A DNA stretch of 64,000 nt, taken from Octadecabacter dasysiphoniae (GTDB taxonomy: Bacteria > Pseudomonadota > Alphaproteobacteria > Rhodobacterales > Rhodobacteraceae). Within the stretch, counting starts at the first letter, position 1. Each line of letters begins with the position of its first letter. The notes under the pieces were generated by a model. It was not told the DNA's origin. It ran no database searches and saw only the letters and a list, made by a program, of their open reading frames with translations. The DNA lies in the NCBI RefSeq assembly GCF_021532615.1, contig NZ_JAKGAQ010000001.1:1116001-1180000 (forward strand), read 5' to 3'. This document shows, piece by piece, positions 8,200 through 16,899 of the stretch. The position numbers and the translations under genes were made by a program.

Positions 8200-9849
8200 T
8201 TATGCGTCGGCGATCTTGTCATCCATTTTGGATGCAGCATCGGGCTTTGCAGCGGGCACATCCAAAATGTCATTGGTCACGCCAGCCACACCATTTTCGA
8301 GGCTGATGCCGAGTTCCTTACCCAAGGCCTGCATCGCGGGCATCTGCAGTGCCATGCCAAGCACTGAATCCAGCGCCTGATTGACCGGCGTGCCACCGCC
8401 ACCGGATGCAGCGTCTGCACCAGCGCCGCCACCCATGCCATGGCCCATACCTGTGACCTGATGGATCTTGATCGAGTCGATCTTTTCCGCAGGTTTGACC
8501 ATTTCGGCAATGATCGCGGGCATCGCTTCGAGACTTGCCAGACGGATTTTCATGGCGACGATTTCGCTGCTCAACTCGTTCTCGGAATTGGCAATCGCGG
8601 TTTGGCCTTCGGCTGTCGCCAGCAGGTCTGCCTTTTTCGCATCCGCACGCACGATCATCGCGTTTGCATCTGCCTGGGCTTCTTCCAGTTTGGCAGCAGC
8701 GCGGTCACTTGCGGCGTCTTTTTCCGCTGCCGCAGCAAGGCGGATACCCGTGGCCTGACGCTCGGCCTCTTTTTCAGCCTCGATCAGTGCGATCTGCTTT
8801 TGACGTTCGGCCTCAGCGACAGCGCGGGCTGTTTCAATCGCTTCCGATGCTTTCTTGGCTTCGGCACGTGCACTGTCGGCGGAGGCGCGGGCGTGGCTTT
8901 CTTCTTCGGACTTTTTGGCAACGATGATCTGGCGTTCCTGATCTGCAACTTCAAGTTCGCGTTCTTTGGCGATCTCAGCCTCGCGAACGGCGCGTTCGCG
9001 TTCAATGCGCGCCTGATCTTTCGCCTGATCGGACGCTTCTTGATTGCGCGCAATTTCCGCTTCTTGGCGCGCTTGCAGGGTCTGAATTTCCTGAATTTGA
9101 ACGATGGATGCTTCTTCTTTTTCACGATCAATCTGGTACTTCAGACGTTCGGCTTCCATTTCGGATCGCGCAACAGACACGTCCGCCTCTGCCGTGATTT
9201 CAGCGCGTTCCTTGCGCGACGTCGCGATGACAGCGGCCAGTTTTTGCATACCAACGGCGTTAAACGCGTTGTTTTCATCCAGCGATTCAAATGGCGTCTG
9301 GTCCAGTGCGGTCAGCGACACGGCCTCAAGCTCAAGACCGTTCTTTAACAGATCCTCTGAGATCGCGTTCTGGACTTCCTGAACAAAGCTCGCGCGGTTT
9401 TCGTGCAGCTCGTCCATGGTCATCTGGGCGGCAACGGCGCGCAGGCCGTCAATCAGCTTACCCTCGATCATCTCGCGCAGTTGTTCGACGTGGAACGTGC
9501 GATCACCCAGCGTCTGCGCGGCGCGTGAAATGCCATCGTCCGTCGCGTTGACTGACACATAGAATTCGACGCCCACATCAACGCGCATCCGGTCTTTCGT
9601 GATCAAGGATTGTTCGTTCACGCGCGCCACTTCGAGGCGCAGCGTCTTCATGTTGACCTTGGCGATCTCGTGCAGGAACGGGACGACAATCGTGCCCCCG
9701 TCCATGATCACCTTTTTGCCGCCAGACCCGGTTTTCACCAGACTGGTTTCGCGCGTTGCGCGTTTGTACAAACGGGCCATGATCAGGCCGATGAAGATCA
9801 AAAGGCCGACAATGATACCGGCAATCGTAAGAATATTGGTAAGTTCCAT
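8200..9849 (-). CDS. Flotillin/YqiK-type SPFH-domain membrane protein
   Basis: A 549-residue membrane-microdomain scaffold protein. The start is fixed by AGGAGT just before this ATG; nine further upstream codons lack one. It has one N-terminal transmembrane segment (residues 6-24), an SPFH/PHB domain (about 40-220, with VVPFLHEIAKVNMKTLRLEV and MRVDVGVEFYVSV), then a long Ala/Glu-rich coiled coil (about 225-430) typical of flotillins, and a Gly-rich C-terminus. The order TM, SPFH, coiled coil matches E. coli YqiK rather than eukaryotic-style flotillins. It follows a YqiJ-like gene on the same strand, the usual YqiJ-YqiK pair, and is probably co-transcribed across a 54-base gap. Likely role: organising inner-membrane domains or stress-related membrane complexes. 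Confidence 0.88.
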   Translation of the reverse strand: MELTNILTIAGIIVGLLIFIGLIMARLYKRATRETSLVKTGSGGKKVIMDGGTIVVPFLHEIAKVNMKTLRLEVARVNEQSLITKDRMRVDVGVEFYVSVNATDDGISRAAQTLGDRTFHVEQLREMIEGKLIDGLRAVAAQMTMDELHENRASFVQEVQNAISEDLLKNGLELEAVSLTALDQTPFESLDENNAFNAVGMQKLAAVIATSRKERAEITAEADVSVARSEMEAERLKYQIDREKEEASIVQIQEIQTLQARQEAEIARNQEASDQAKDQARIERERAVREAEIAKERELEVADQERQIIVAKKSEEESHARASADSARAEAKKASEAIETARAVAEAERQKQIALIEAEKEAERQATGIRLAAAAEKDAASDRAAAKLEEAQADANAMIVRADAKKADLLATAEGQTAIANSENELSSEIVAMKIRLASLEAMPAIIAEMVKPAEKIDSIKIHQVTGMGHGMGGGAGADAASGGGGTPVNQALDSVLGMALQMPAMQALGKELGISLENGVAGVTNDILDVPAAKPDAASKMDDKIADA

Positions 9850-9903
9850 AAGGTACTCCTTCGGGTCGTGTTGCATTGGTTTAATTTGGGTCAGGCGCGC
9901 GGT

Positions 9904-10575
9904 TTAGATGACAAAGAACTTGTCGCCGCGCTTGCGGATCAGGGTGACATCGCTGCCTTGGGGAAAGACCCCGTCATCATCCAGCGGTTCAACCCGCAGG
10001 TAGTGAATGTTGCCATGCCGGTCTTTGATCTTGACCTCGGCGGGGGCGCCGCGCCGCGCGGTGCCTTGGGTGATTGTGCCGCGACTTCCGCCAAGAAACC
10101 GCATGCGCAGGGCGCTGGTTTCTGTCTTTGGCATTATCAGCGCGACCCAGTTGGCGATGATCCGGGTAACGGCGAGGGCGGGGAAAACCGCAATCGCCAC
10201 GGCAAGAAGTGTGAACAACGGCGTCCCGAGCGCTGAGATCGCGACTGATTGCACAATCAGACCGAACAGGCCAAACATCGTCAAAAACGAGACGAGCCAG
10301 ATCAGAAACGGCACATCACGCGCCCCGATCCACGTTAGGATACCGGAGGGCGCAGGGGACAGTTCACCAACAACATCTGCGTCCAACCCATCAAGATCGA
10401 TGTCCGCAGACAGATCGAAATCCGTGTCGATATCAATATCGGGTGCTTCGCCGCCAAGGCCAAGAACTGTGGCGCCCAGCATTAGGCTAACGATTTCAAT
10501 CACAAACAGGCCCGCGGTTACCGCAAGGGCAATGGAAAACGGCAAGGCGTTGGGCAGCAAAAACAAGTCAAACAT
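9904..10575 (-). CDS. YqiJ-like integral membrane protein with C-terminal OB fold
   Basis: A 223-residue partner of the adjacent flotillin. AAGGAG precedes a double ATG; I take the second (better spacing), the first adds one Met. Residues about 10-35 and two segments about 95-150 are hydrophobic; between the first and second lies a very acidic loop (DIDIDTDFDLSADIDLDGLD). The last 70 residues (GSRGTITQGTARRGAPAEVK...GSDVTLIRKRGDKFFVI) form a small beta domain of the NfeD/YqiJ OB-fold type. NfeD-like proteins and flotillins occur together throughout bacteria, which supports joint function at the membrane. First gene of the pair and divergent from an XRE-type regulator gene 155 bases away. Confidence 0.8.
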   Translation of the reverse strand: MFDLFLLPNALPFSIALAVTAGLFVIEIVSLMLGATVLGLGGEAPDIDIDTDFDLSADIDLDGLDADVVGELSPAPSGILTWIGARDVPFLIWLVSFLTMFGLFGLIVQSVAISALGTPLFTLLAVAIAVFPALAVTRIIANWVALIMPKTETSALRMRFLGGSRGTITQGTARRGAPAEVKIKDRHGNIHYLRVEPLDDDGVFPQGSDVTLIRKRGDKFFVI

Positions 10576-10730
10576 CATGTCTCCTTCCACATACATATAG
10601 TACTTCTTCACGATAATGTTAGGGATATATGTGCAGATAATTGTAATTTTGTCGGAATAAGTTGGCAAATTGGCGCGTTGGAACTATATATCAAAGGGTA
10701 AGTCGTCAAAACGATGGCCAAAGGATATCC

Positions 10731-11177
10731 ATGCCGGACTTTATGCAACGCAGGCGCATCGCACGGATGCTCGATCGTAAGGCCGAGCAATTTGCCGACA
10801 GATCGAGCCCCGAAAAGGGCTGGATCGCCGCAATGCGACTGGCCTTGGGCATGTCCGCCGAGCACGTGGCGCAGCGCAAGGGTGTCAGCCGAAATGCGGT
10901 CTATCAGGCGGAACGCAGCGAAAAAGAAGGGTCCATTTCGCTAAAGCAAATGGAGAACCTTGCCGCTGCGATGGGGGGCACATTTGTTTACGCCATTGTC
11001 CCGGACGCGCCGATTGAGCAGCTTAAGTACCGGCGGGCGCTGGAGCGGGCGCGGGCAATGGCGTTGCGACAATCAGGATTTGCAGACTGGTCGGACGACG
11101 AAAAACAAGACTGGATCGATGATGCTGCCGCGCAACAGCTTCATGATATGCCTTCCGATTTTTGGGAAACCACCTGA
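10731..11177 (+). CDS. Mobile mystery protein A-like XRE-family regulator (orphan)
   Basis: A 148-residue DNA-binding protein. The start follows AAGGA with a five-base spacer; an upstream in-frame start would add 23 residues that match nothing. The helix-turn-helix (about residues 43-78: LGMSAEHVAQRKGVSRNAVY) is followed by the pattern EKEGSISLKQMENLAAAMGG and FVYAIVPDAP, which I recognise from the mobile mystery protein A family. That family is normally encoded next to mobile mystery protein B, a Fic-domain protein, in toxin-antitoxin-like pairs. No Fic gene is present here: the next gene is a convergent transporter. It may regulate the divergent YqiJ/YqiK pair, or be the survivor of a lost pair. 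Confidence 0.75.
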   Translation: MPDFMQRRRIARMLDRKAEQFADRSSPEKGWIAAMRLALGMSAEHVAQRKGVSRNAVYQAERSEKEGSISLKQMENLAAAMGGTFVYAIVPDAPIEQLKYRRALERARAMALRQSGFADWSDDEKQDWIDDAAAQQLHDMPSDFWETT

Positions 11178-11206
11178 CCAAACCTGAAAGGTGACCGCCT
11201 AAGACA

Positions 11207-12067
11207 TCAGATCGGTTTCTTTTGCATCAGGTTGGACATGAAGGCCAAGCCGAGCAGAACCAGAATTGATCCCAGAACCTCAATCAACGTTAGGCTTTCG
11301 CCGAAGAACAATGAGGCAAATATCAAACCTGATATAGGCACGATAAGTGAGTAGGGCGCGACGGCGGACAACCCGTATTTTGTGATCATTTTTGTCCAGA
11401 TGCCATAGCCAAAAATGGTCGTGACGACGGCTTGAAACACGATGGATGTGATGCCGCGCCATCCCGAAATATCCAGAATGCCGGTTAAATCGGATGTGAA
11501 CAGGGCCAGATACCCAAGGATAGGAAGCGGCACAAACAGGCTGGACCAGACGATGAAGCTAAGGATGTTGTCGGGTTTGTAATAGCGCACGATCACATTG
11601 CAAACCGTCCATGCCAGACCCGCGACAAAGACAAGCCCCACACCCAACAGAGAGTTGGTTGTGAGCGCGCCGCTGGATATGAGAAGAAAACCCATAAACG
11701 CAAATAATATGCCGACTGTCTTTTGCGCTGACATCGTTTCAGAAAAGAATACAACCCCGGCAATTGCTGTCATAAACGCGCTGGATTGCAACAAAAGTGA
11801 TGCCTGGCCCGCAGGTGTTCCCACTGAGATTGCGAAGTTCACGACGCCCCAGATTCCACATCCAAACAAGAGCCCGTAAGCGGCGACAGCAGGCAGTGGC
11901 ACGTTTGGCTTTTTGACGAAGAACACGAGTGGTATTGCGACAAGTGCAAACCTGAGGGCCGTCATCATGGGGGCGCTTACGTCTGCCACACCCCATTTAA
12001 TGACCACGAAATTGAAACCCCAAATGAGGGTCGTGAGGATGATGAGCAACGTATCACGCGGGGTCAT
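11207..12067 (-). CDS. EamA/DMT-family drug-metabolite transporter
   Basis: A 286-residue inner-membrane protein with ten predicted transmembrane helices in two EamA repeats; the first starts TLIWGFNFVVIKWGV and the second has FGYGIWTKMITKYGLSAVAPYSLIVPISGL. DMT proteins mostly export small metabolites such as amino acids or their derivatives; the substrate cannot be read from sequence. Its start codon overlaps the stop of the upstream isochorismatase-family gene by four bases (ATGA), so translation is coupled and the pair is likely a hydrolase-plus-exporter unit, probably controlled by the divergent GlxA-type regulator. Confidence 0.88.
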   Translation of the reverse strand: MTPRDTLLIILTTLIWGFNFVVIKWGVADVSAPMMTALRFALVAIPLVFFVKKPNVPLPAVAAYGLLFGCGIWGVVNFAISVGTPAGQASLLLQSSAFMTAIAGVVFFSETMSAQKTVGILFAFMGFLLISSGALTTNSLLGVGLVFVAGLAWTVCNVIVRYYKPDNILSFIVWSSLFVPLPILGYLALFTSDLTGILDISGWRGITSIVFQAVVTTIFGYGIWTKMITKYGLSAVAPYSLIVPISGLIFASLFFGESLTLIEVLGSILVLLGLAFMSNLMQKKPI

Positions 12068-12618
12068 ATGGTGCAGTCAGACGTCGCAAGCACCGAACCG
12101 TAGCTGGCCGCGAGAGGCGCCATAATCGATGCGTGCACCAAATTGGCGGTAACATCGACGCCGTTGTGTGCCACATTTGCCGCCGCGCACGCATCATGTG
12201 CCACGGTGATTTTGAAACCCAGATCAACGGCTGCGCGTGCAGTGGCATCAACGCACATCTGGGTCATCGCGCCGCAGAGTATCAGGTGTTCTACATTGTG
12301 GTCTTGCAGCACGTCCTTGAGCTTCGTGCCAAAGAAGGAATTTGGACGGCCTTTTGGGATAACCATTTCGCCCTCATGCGGGGTTACGCATGTGTGGATG
12401 TTGGCGCCGGGTGTGCCGGGGTGGAAAAAAGGCGCAGCGGTTGACGCCATAACGTGTTGGACATGAACGATCAGAGTATCATTCTGACGCGCCGCTGACA
12501 AAAGCTGGGCGGCGTTTTCGCCAGCCGCATTCATACCGGGCAGGGGCATTTTACTGTCAGGGAAGTCGGGGAAATAATCGTTTTGGATATCGATTAAGAT
12601 GAGAGCTGATTTGGTCAT
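12064..12618 (-). CDS. Isochorismatase-family cysteine hydrolase
   Basis: A 184-residue cytoplasmic hydrolase of the isochorismatase/nicotinamidase superfamily. The catalytic triad is in place: Asp10 (LIDIQNDYF), Lys89 (IPKGRPNSF) and Cys122 (GAMTQMCVDATAR), with the family's cis-peptide-type GAMT segment. AGGAGG directly upstream fixes the start; longer frames have none. Members hydrolyse amides or vinyl ethers (N-carbamoyl compounds, nicotinamide, isochorismate); the specific substrate is not evident. It is the first gene of a two-gene unit with the EamA transporter and divergent from the regulator gene, with 59 bases between starts. Confidence 0.9.
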   Translation of the reverse strand: MTKSALILIDIQNDYFPDFPDSKMPLPGMNAAGENAAQLLSAARQNDTLIVHVQHVMASTAAPFFHPGTPGANIHTCVTPHEGEMVIPKGRPNSFFGTKLKDVLQDHNVEHLILCGAMTQMCVDATARAAVDLGFKITVAHDACAAANVAHNGVDVTANLVHASIMAPLAASYGSVLATSDCTI

Positions 12619-12677
12619 TGGGCCTCCTGTTCGCATCGTGTTTACACAGAATGGACCGACCGTTACGATTGGCAGGT

Positions 12678-13610
12678 ATGACAACAAATATGCCAAACAC
12701 GCCAAAGATTGGCATTGTTGCCTATGAGGGCGCACAGATGTCTGCCGTATTGGGGTTGGGCGACATAATTGATGTGGCAAACCGGATGGCGGGAACCGCC
12801 ACGACGACAACCATCACATATGATGTTCTTATAAACGCGGTCCCCGATTCCGGTGTCTTGTATGATGCCATTGTTATGCCGCCAAATTTGACCGGGGCCC
12901 GTGGAAAGGCGGACGAGGATTTGCATCAATGGATCTGGGACCAGCACCAGAAAGGTGCCGTTGTGTGTTCCGCCTGTGCCGGTGCGTTTTGGCTGGGTCG
13001 TTCGGGAATACTGGATGGCAGGCCTGCGACCACGCATTGGGCGCTGGAGAGTGAGTTCAAAGAGGCGTTTCCACGTGTCCAGCTGCATCCCGAACATATC
13101 CTGCTGGATGATAATGATATCGTCACTGCGGGCCGCGTCATGGCGTGGATGGATCTTGGGCTTCATTTGGTCCGGCGTTGGCTCGGACCCGAAGTTGTGT
13201 CGCGGACGTGTCGCCAGATGCTGATTGATCCAACCGGACGCGAACAGCGCAACTACCGTTCATTTCGTCCGAACTTGGCCCATAAAGACGCCGTTATTCG
13301 CGATGTGCAGATTTGGATGGAAGGACATGCGGACAGTGAACTTTCGATTGCTGTTCTGGCGAAACGGGCAGGCATTTCGACCCGTTCGTTGCAGCGAAAG
13401 TTTTCTAACGCGACGGGCTATTCGCTTAATCAGTATGTTCAGGAACTTCGGGTTGAAAAGGCCAAAGGGTTGCTTGAACTGACGTCGCTTCCTGTCAGTG
13501 AAATTTGCTGGAAAGTTGGGTATCAGGACGTGTCCGCGTTCAGTCGGCTGTTCAAATCCACATCAGGTCTAAGTGCGCGCGACTATCGCCGCAGGTTCCA
13601 GATTGTTTGA
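12678..13610 (+). CDS. GlxA-family AraC-type transcriptional regulator
   Basis: About 310 residues: an N-terminal DJ-1/PfpI-like ligand domain (about 8-180, nucleophile-elbow cysteine in VCSACAGAFWLG) and a C-terminal AraC double helix-turn-helix (about 215-308: LAKRAGISTRSLQRKF and VSEICWKVGYQDVSAFSRLF). Regulators of this architecture sense small metabolites and often control a neighbouring catabolic or export gene. Divergent position 59 bases from the isochorismatase-EamA unit suggests that is its target. The start is uncertain: ATG codons at 12651 and 12690 are also in frame and none has a well-spaced ribosome site. Confidence 0.88.
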   Translation: MTTNMPNTPKIGIVAYEGAQMSAVLGLGDIIDVANRMAGTATTTTITYDVLINAVPDSGVLYDAIVMPPNLTGARGKADEDLHQWIWDQHQKGAVVCSACAGAFWLGRSGILDGRPATTHWALESEFKEAFPRVQLHPEHILLDDNDIVTAGRVMAWMDLGLHLVRRWLGPEVVSRTCRQMLIDPTGREQRNYRSFRPNLAHKDAVIRDVQIWMEGHADSELSIAVLAKRAGISTRSLQRKFSNATGYSLNQYVQELRVEKAKGLLELTSLPVSEICWKVGYQDVSAFSRLFKSTSGLSARDYRRRFQIV

Positions 13611-13806
13611 TCCAACAAATACCGCAGGATTGCAGGCCGCCGCGCGGGGGCTGACGTCTTTGCCGAAGCGGTCAATCTGGTTTCGCCGGATTGCGGCCTG
13701 ATCAGGCCCAAAAGTTCTGAATTGGACAATGTGATACCATCGCGGCACTCTGTCGGGACAATCCGCCATGTATGCCTAAACATGGTAATTCCAGTTGGAG
13801 AATAAC

Positions 13807-15456
13807 ATGTTCAAACGGCTCATCCGGTCCTTTTCGGTTTTTGGTTTGTTTGTTGGCCTTCTGTTTTTGTGTGCGTCGCTTACCCCGTCATTGCTTCCGC
13901 GTGTTCCGATCACGCAAGGGGTCTTAAGTGGCGTGGCCTTTGCGGTTGGGTACGGCGTGGGCAAGGGGTTTCATATCATATGGTGGTGGTTCGGCGGGCC
14001 TGATTTCCCGCCAAACCGTCAACTGGCAGTGAATTGGGTTTTGAGCCTGATCAGTGTCGCGCTTGTGATTGCGACGTTTAGCCGGATTGCGACGTGGCAG
14101 AACTCGATCCGGTCCTTGATGGACATGCCGGATGTGAACACGGGCTATCCTTGGATGGTGGCCGGGGTCGCGCTTATCGTTGCGTTGGTGCTGGTTTTTG
14201 TCGTGCGCGGGATCATTTGGCTGGCGCAAAAGATCATCGGGTGGCTGAGCCGCGTTTTGCCGCGGAACCTGGCGATTGGGCTGGGGGCGGTGCTGGCCGC
14301 GTTTTTGGTCTTTTCTTTGGTGAACAATTTTGTGGTGCAAAACGCGCTCCGCCTGGCCGATACGATCTTTGCGGCGACAGATCAGCGGACGGCCAACGGG
14401 GTGACGCCGCCGACCCATGAATTTGCATCTGGCGGCGCAAATTCGGTTGTGAATTGGGATGATATTGGCACCAACGGAAAGGATTTTCTGGTAACGGGCC
14501 CGTCGCAGGCTGACATTGCTGCGTTCACCGGGCGCGATGCGCTTGAACCTATCCGCGTGTTTGCGGGGTTCGGGTCTGGTGGCGATTTCGAAGCGCGGGC
14601 AAAGGTCGCGCTTGAGGATTTGATCAATTTTGGTGGGTTTGAGAGATCCGTGTTGATCGTCGCGACACCGACCGGCACGGGCTGGCTGGACCCCGCCGCG
14701 ATTGAGCCGGTGACCTATATGCACGATGGTGACATCGCGATTGTGTCTGCACAATACACCTATGTTCCAAGTTGGCTGTCGATCATTGTAGAACCGGACC
14801 GGTCCCGCCTTGCCGCGCGCGCATTATTCATTGAGGTCTACGATTATTGGACCGATTTGCCGCCGGACGCACGACCCGAGCTTTATTTGTTCGGGTTAAG
14901 CCTTGGTGCGCTTGGATCAGAAGCCTCTGCGGATCTTGTGACCCTTTTCCCCGACCCAATCGATGGCGCATTCTGGAGCGGCCCACCTTTTGCCAGCACG
15001 GTCTGGGAACGCGCAACCGCAGGCCGCAATAACGGCAGCCCAGCATGGTTGCCCGAGTTTCGCGATGGGGCACTTGTGCGTTTTATGAACCAAGACGGGA
15101 TCGCAGTGCCGGACGGCAGCGAATGGGGCGAGATGCGCCTGCTGTATCTGCAATATGCAAGCGATCCGATGGTGTTTTTCTCGCCTCGGTTGGCCTTTCG
15201 GCGCGCAGATTGGTTGGGCGAACCCCGCGGCAGGGATGTGTCGCCGTTCTTTGATTGGTATCCTATTGTGACGTTTTTGCAGGTTGGCTTTGACGTGCCG
15301 ATGGCCACGTCCACGCCGTCAGGGTATGGACATACCTATGACGCGCTCGATTATATTGAAGGTTGGCTGTCTGTGACGGATCCGCCGAACTGGACAGCGG
15401 ACGATACGCAACGGTTGAACACGCTTTATACAGGCTTTGTCGCATCCCCAATTTAA
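13807..15456 (+). CDS. Membrane-anchored alpha/beta-hydrolase (Abhydrolase_9 family)
   Basis: A 549-residue protein with an N-terminal membrane part (about residues 1-180) holding roughly five hydrophobic segments, then a catalytic domain facing the periplasm or cytoplasm. The nucleophile elbow is FGLSLGALGSE, a G-x-S-x-G serine hydrolase motif; HDGDIAIVSAQYTYVPSWLS and a late His in YGHTYDALDY support the fold. The domain order is that of the Abhydrolase_9_N/Abhydrolase_9 family, known mostly from actinobacteria and proteobacteria and of unproven lipid-related substrate. GGAG six bases before the ATG fixes the start. The patatin-like gene follows after 15 bases, so they form a probable lipid-active operon. 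Confidence 0.85.
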   Translation: MFKRLIRSFSVFGLFVGLLFLCASLTPSLLPRVPITQGVLSGVAFAVGYGVGKGFHIIWWWFGGPDFPPNRQLAVNWVLSLISVALVIATFSRIATWQNSIRSLMDMPDVNTGYPWMVAGVALIVALVLVFVVRGIIWLAQKIIGWLSRVLPRNLAIGLGAVLAAFLVFSLVNNFVVQNALRLADTIFAATDQRTANGVTPPTHEFASGGANSVVNWDDIGTNGKDFLVTGPSQADIAAFTGRDALEPIRVFAGFGSGGDFEARAKVALEDLINFGGFERSVLIVATPTGTGWLDPAAIEPVTYMHDGDIAIVSAQYTYVPSWLSIIVEPDRSRLAARALFIEVYDYWTDLPPDARPELYLFGLSLGALGSEASADLVTLFPDPIDGAFWSGPPFASTVWERATAGRNNGSPAWLPEFRDGALVRFMNQDGIAVPDGSEWGEMRLLYLQYASDPMVFFSPRLAFRRADWLGEPRGRDVSPFFDWYPIVTFLQVGFDVPMATSTPSGYGHTYDALDYIEGWLSVTDPPNWTADDTQRLNTLYTGFVASPI

Positions 15457-15471
15457 GGTCGAAACAACACC

Positions 15472-16293
15472 ATGGATAAAATAGCATTGGCCTTGGGCGC
15501 TGGTGGCGCGCGCGGATTGGCCCATATTCACGTGATCCAAGCCTTTGATGAATTGGGAATCAAACCCAGCCTGATCGCGGGCACGTCAATCGGATCCATC
15601 ATAGGGGCCGCTGCGGGCGCTGGCATGACCGCAGAGGCGATCACCGACCATATCTATAGCAAGATTGGCAGCCCGCTGACCCTGATGAGCGACATGTTCA
15701 AAGTCCGCCCGACCAGCATGGACAGCTTTTTTCGCGATGGCGGATTGCGCATCGGAGAGTTGAACCTTGAACGGATATTGGGAACTTTCCTGCCCGACGC
15801 GATCCCCGAGACATTCGCCGATCTTTCAATCCCGTTGAAAATAACTGCAACGGATTACTACAGCCAAAGCACGACCGTGTTCGAGGGCGGTGCTCTTTTG
15901 TCGGCCATGGCGGCGTCGGCGGCGATACCTGCGGTCTTTTTGCCCGTTGAACGGGATGGGCGGTTTTACATAGATGGCAGCGCGACGAACCCATGTCCTT
16001 TGGATATCTTGCAAGACCATGCACAACATGTGATCGCTATCGATGTTTCAGGCGGATCGCACGGCGACGATGCCAAGCGGCCCAATAAGTTCGACGCGAT
16101 GTATGCATCAAGCCAAATCATGCAAATGTCGATCGTGCAGCACACCGCGTCGAACTATCCTGAAACGGTTCTTCTGCGGCCTCCCGTGGACAGCTATCGG
16201 TCTTTGGATTTTTTGAAAGCCAAAGAGATTTTGGCACAGACCATAGAGTTAAAGGATCAAGTCAAAGTGCGGATTGACCGCTTTTTAAAATAA
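15472..16293 (+). CDS. Patatin-like phospholipase
   Basis: A 273-residue acyl hydrolase with the Ser-Asp dyad of patatins: oxyanion motif LGAGGARGLAH at 8-18, nucleophile Ser39 in GTSIGS, and Asp168 in DGSATNPCP. No signal peptide, so it probably acts on membrane lipids from the cytoplasmic side; bacterial RssA/YlbK-type proteins have this size and motif spacing. The catalytic dyad Asp lies in DGS, a mild variant of the common DGG/DGA. It follows the alpha/beta-hydrolase gene after 15 bases on the same strand. The convergent MarR gene ends 85 bases downstream without an obvious hairpin. Confidence 0.9.
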   Translation: MDKIALALGAGGARGLAHIHVIQAFDELGIKPSLIAGTSIGSIIGAAAGAGMTAEAITDHIYSKIGSPLTLMSDMFKVRPTSMDSFFRDGGLRIGELNLERILGTFLPDAIPETFADLSIPLKITATDYYSQSTTVFEGGALLSAMAASAAIPAVFLPVERDGRFYIDGSATNPCPLDILQDHAQHVIAIDVSGGSHGDDAKRPNKFDAMYASSQIMQMSIVQHTASNYPETVLLRPPVDSYRSLDFLKAKEILAQTIELKDQVKVRIDRFLK

Positions 16294-16378
16294 TGCGCGG
16301 CGAACTGTCGGCTTGATCGCAGATGGTCCGTTTGCCACAACTTGGCGCGCGAAGCGATTGACCACGTTGAAAGCCGTT

Positions 16379-16819
16379 TCAGGGGCTTTCGATGTCTTTG
16401 ATTTTGCCAATGACGCGGCGCATGTAGTCCAAGAACGCGTGCGCCTCTTGTTCGGAAAGATCGGCTAGCACTTCTTCGTTGATCTGCATCGCTGTCTGGT
16501 AGGCGGAATCGCGAATTGAACGCCCTTGGTCGGTCAGATGGATTGTGCGGGCCCGCGCGTCAGCAGGGTGTTCTTTGCGGGTGATCAGTTCGTCCCGCTC
16601 CATTCTGGTCAGCGTATTTGCGAGTGTGGCTTGCTCGATATCGAGCAGCGCCAGAAGTTCCTTTTGAGTGAGGCCGTCCTTTTCCCATAGGGCAAGCAGT
16701 GCAGGAAACTGCCCGGGGACAATCCCCAGAGGCGCGATGCGCTTGCGAAGGACCTCAACAAGTAGGCGGGCCATGTTGTTCACAAGGTATCCCGCGGAGT
16801 TCATGCGATCAAATTCCAT
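16379..16819 (-). CDS. MarR-family transcriptional regulator
   Basis: A 146-residue winged-helix repressor or activator. The recognition region DGLTQKELLALLDIEQATLANTLTRME is followed by the wing (RKEHPADARARTIHLTDQGR), and long helices at both ends give the dimer interface. It is divergent from the EF-hand/cytochrome b561 unit, with 80 bases between starts. Two palindromes in this gap are probable binding sites, so autoregulation and control of the divergent unit are likely. The ligand is unknown; MarR proteins commonly respond to phenolic compounds or oxidants. Confidence 0.92.
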   Translation of the reverse strand: MEFDRMNSAGYLVNNMARLLVEVLRKRIAPLGIVPGQFPALLALWEKDGLTQKELLALLDIEQATLANTLTRMERDELITRKEHPADARARTIHLTDQGRSIRDSAYQTAMQINEEVLADLSEQEAHAFLDYMRRVIGKIKDIESP

Positions 16820-16834
16820 GGGTCCGGCTTAGCA

Positions 16835-16872
16835 TTGCATAGCTCACTATGTAATAGTATATAGCATGCTAT
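16835..16872. promoter_or_regulatory. Two palindromic operator candidates for the MarR regulator
   Basis: TTGCATAG-CTCA-CTATGTAA is a 20-bp imperfect inverted repeat (7 of 8 arm positions), and six bases on ATAGCATGCTAT is a perfect 12-bp palindrome. Both lie between the divergent starts of the MarR and EF-hand genes and share the CATAG/ATAGC core, as expected for dimer sites of a winged-helix regulator. Confidence 0.55.
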
Positions 16873-16899
16873 TCAATTCGAATCAAAAGGGATACAGCG

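Noticed and set aside
8440..9348. 302-codon frame opposite the flotillin gene
   Set aside because: Antisense shadow of the flotillin coiled-coil: its composition mirrors the Glu/Ala-rich codons.
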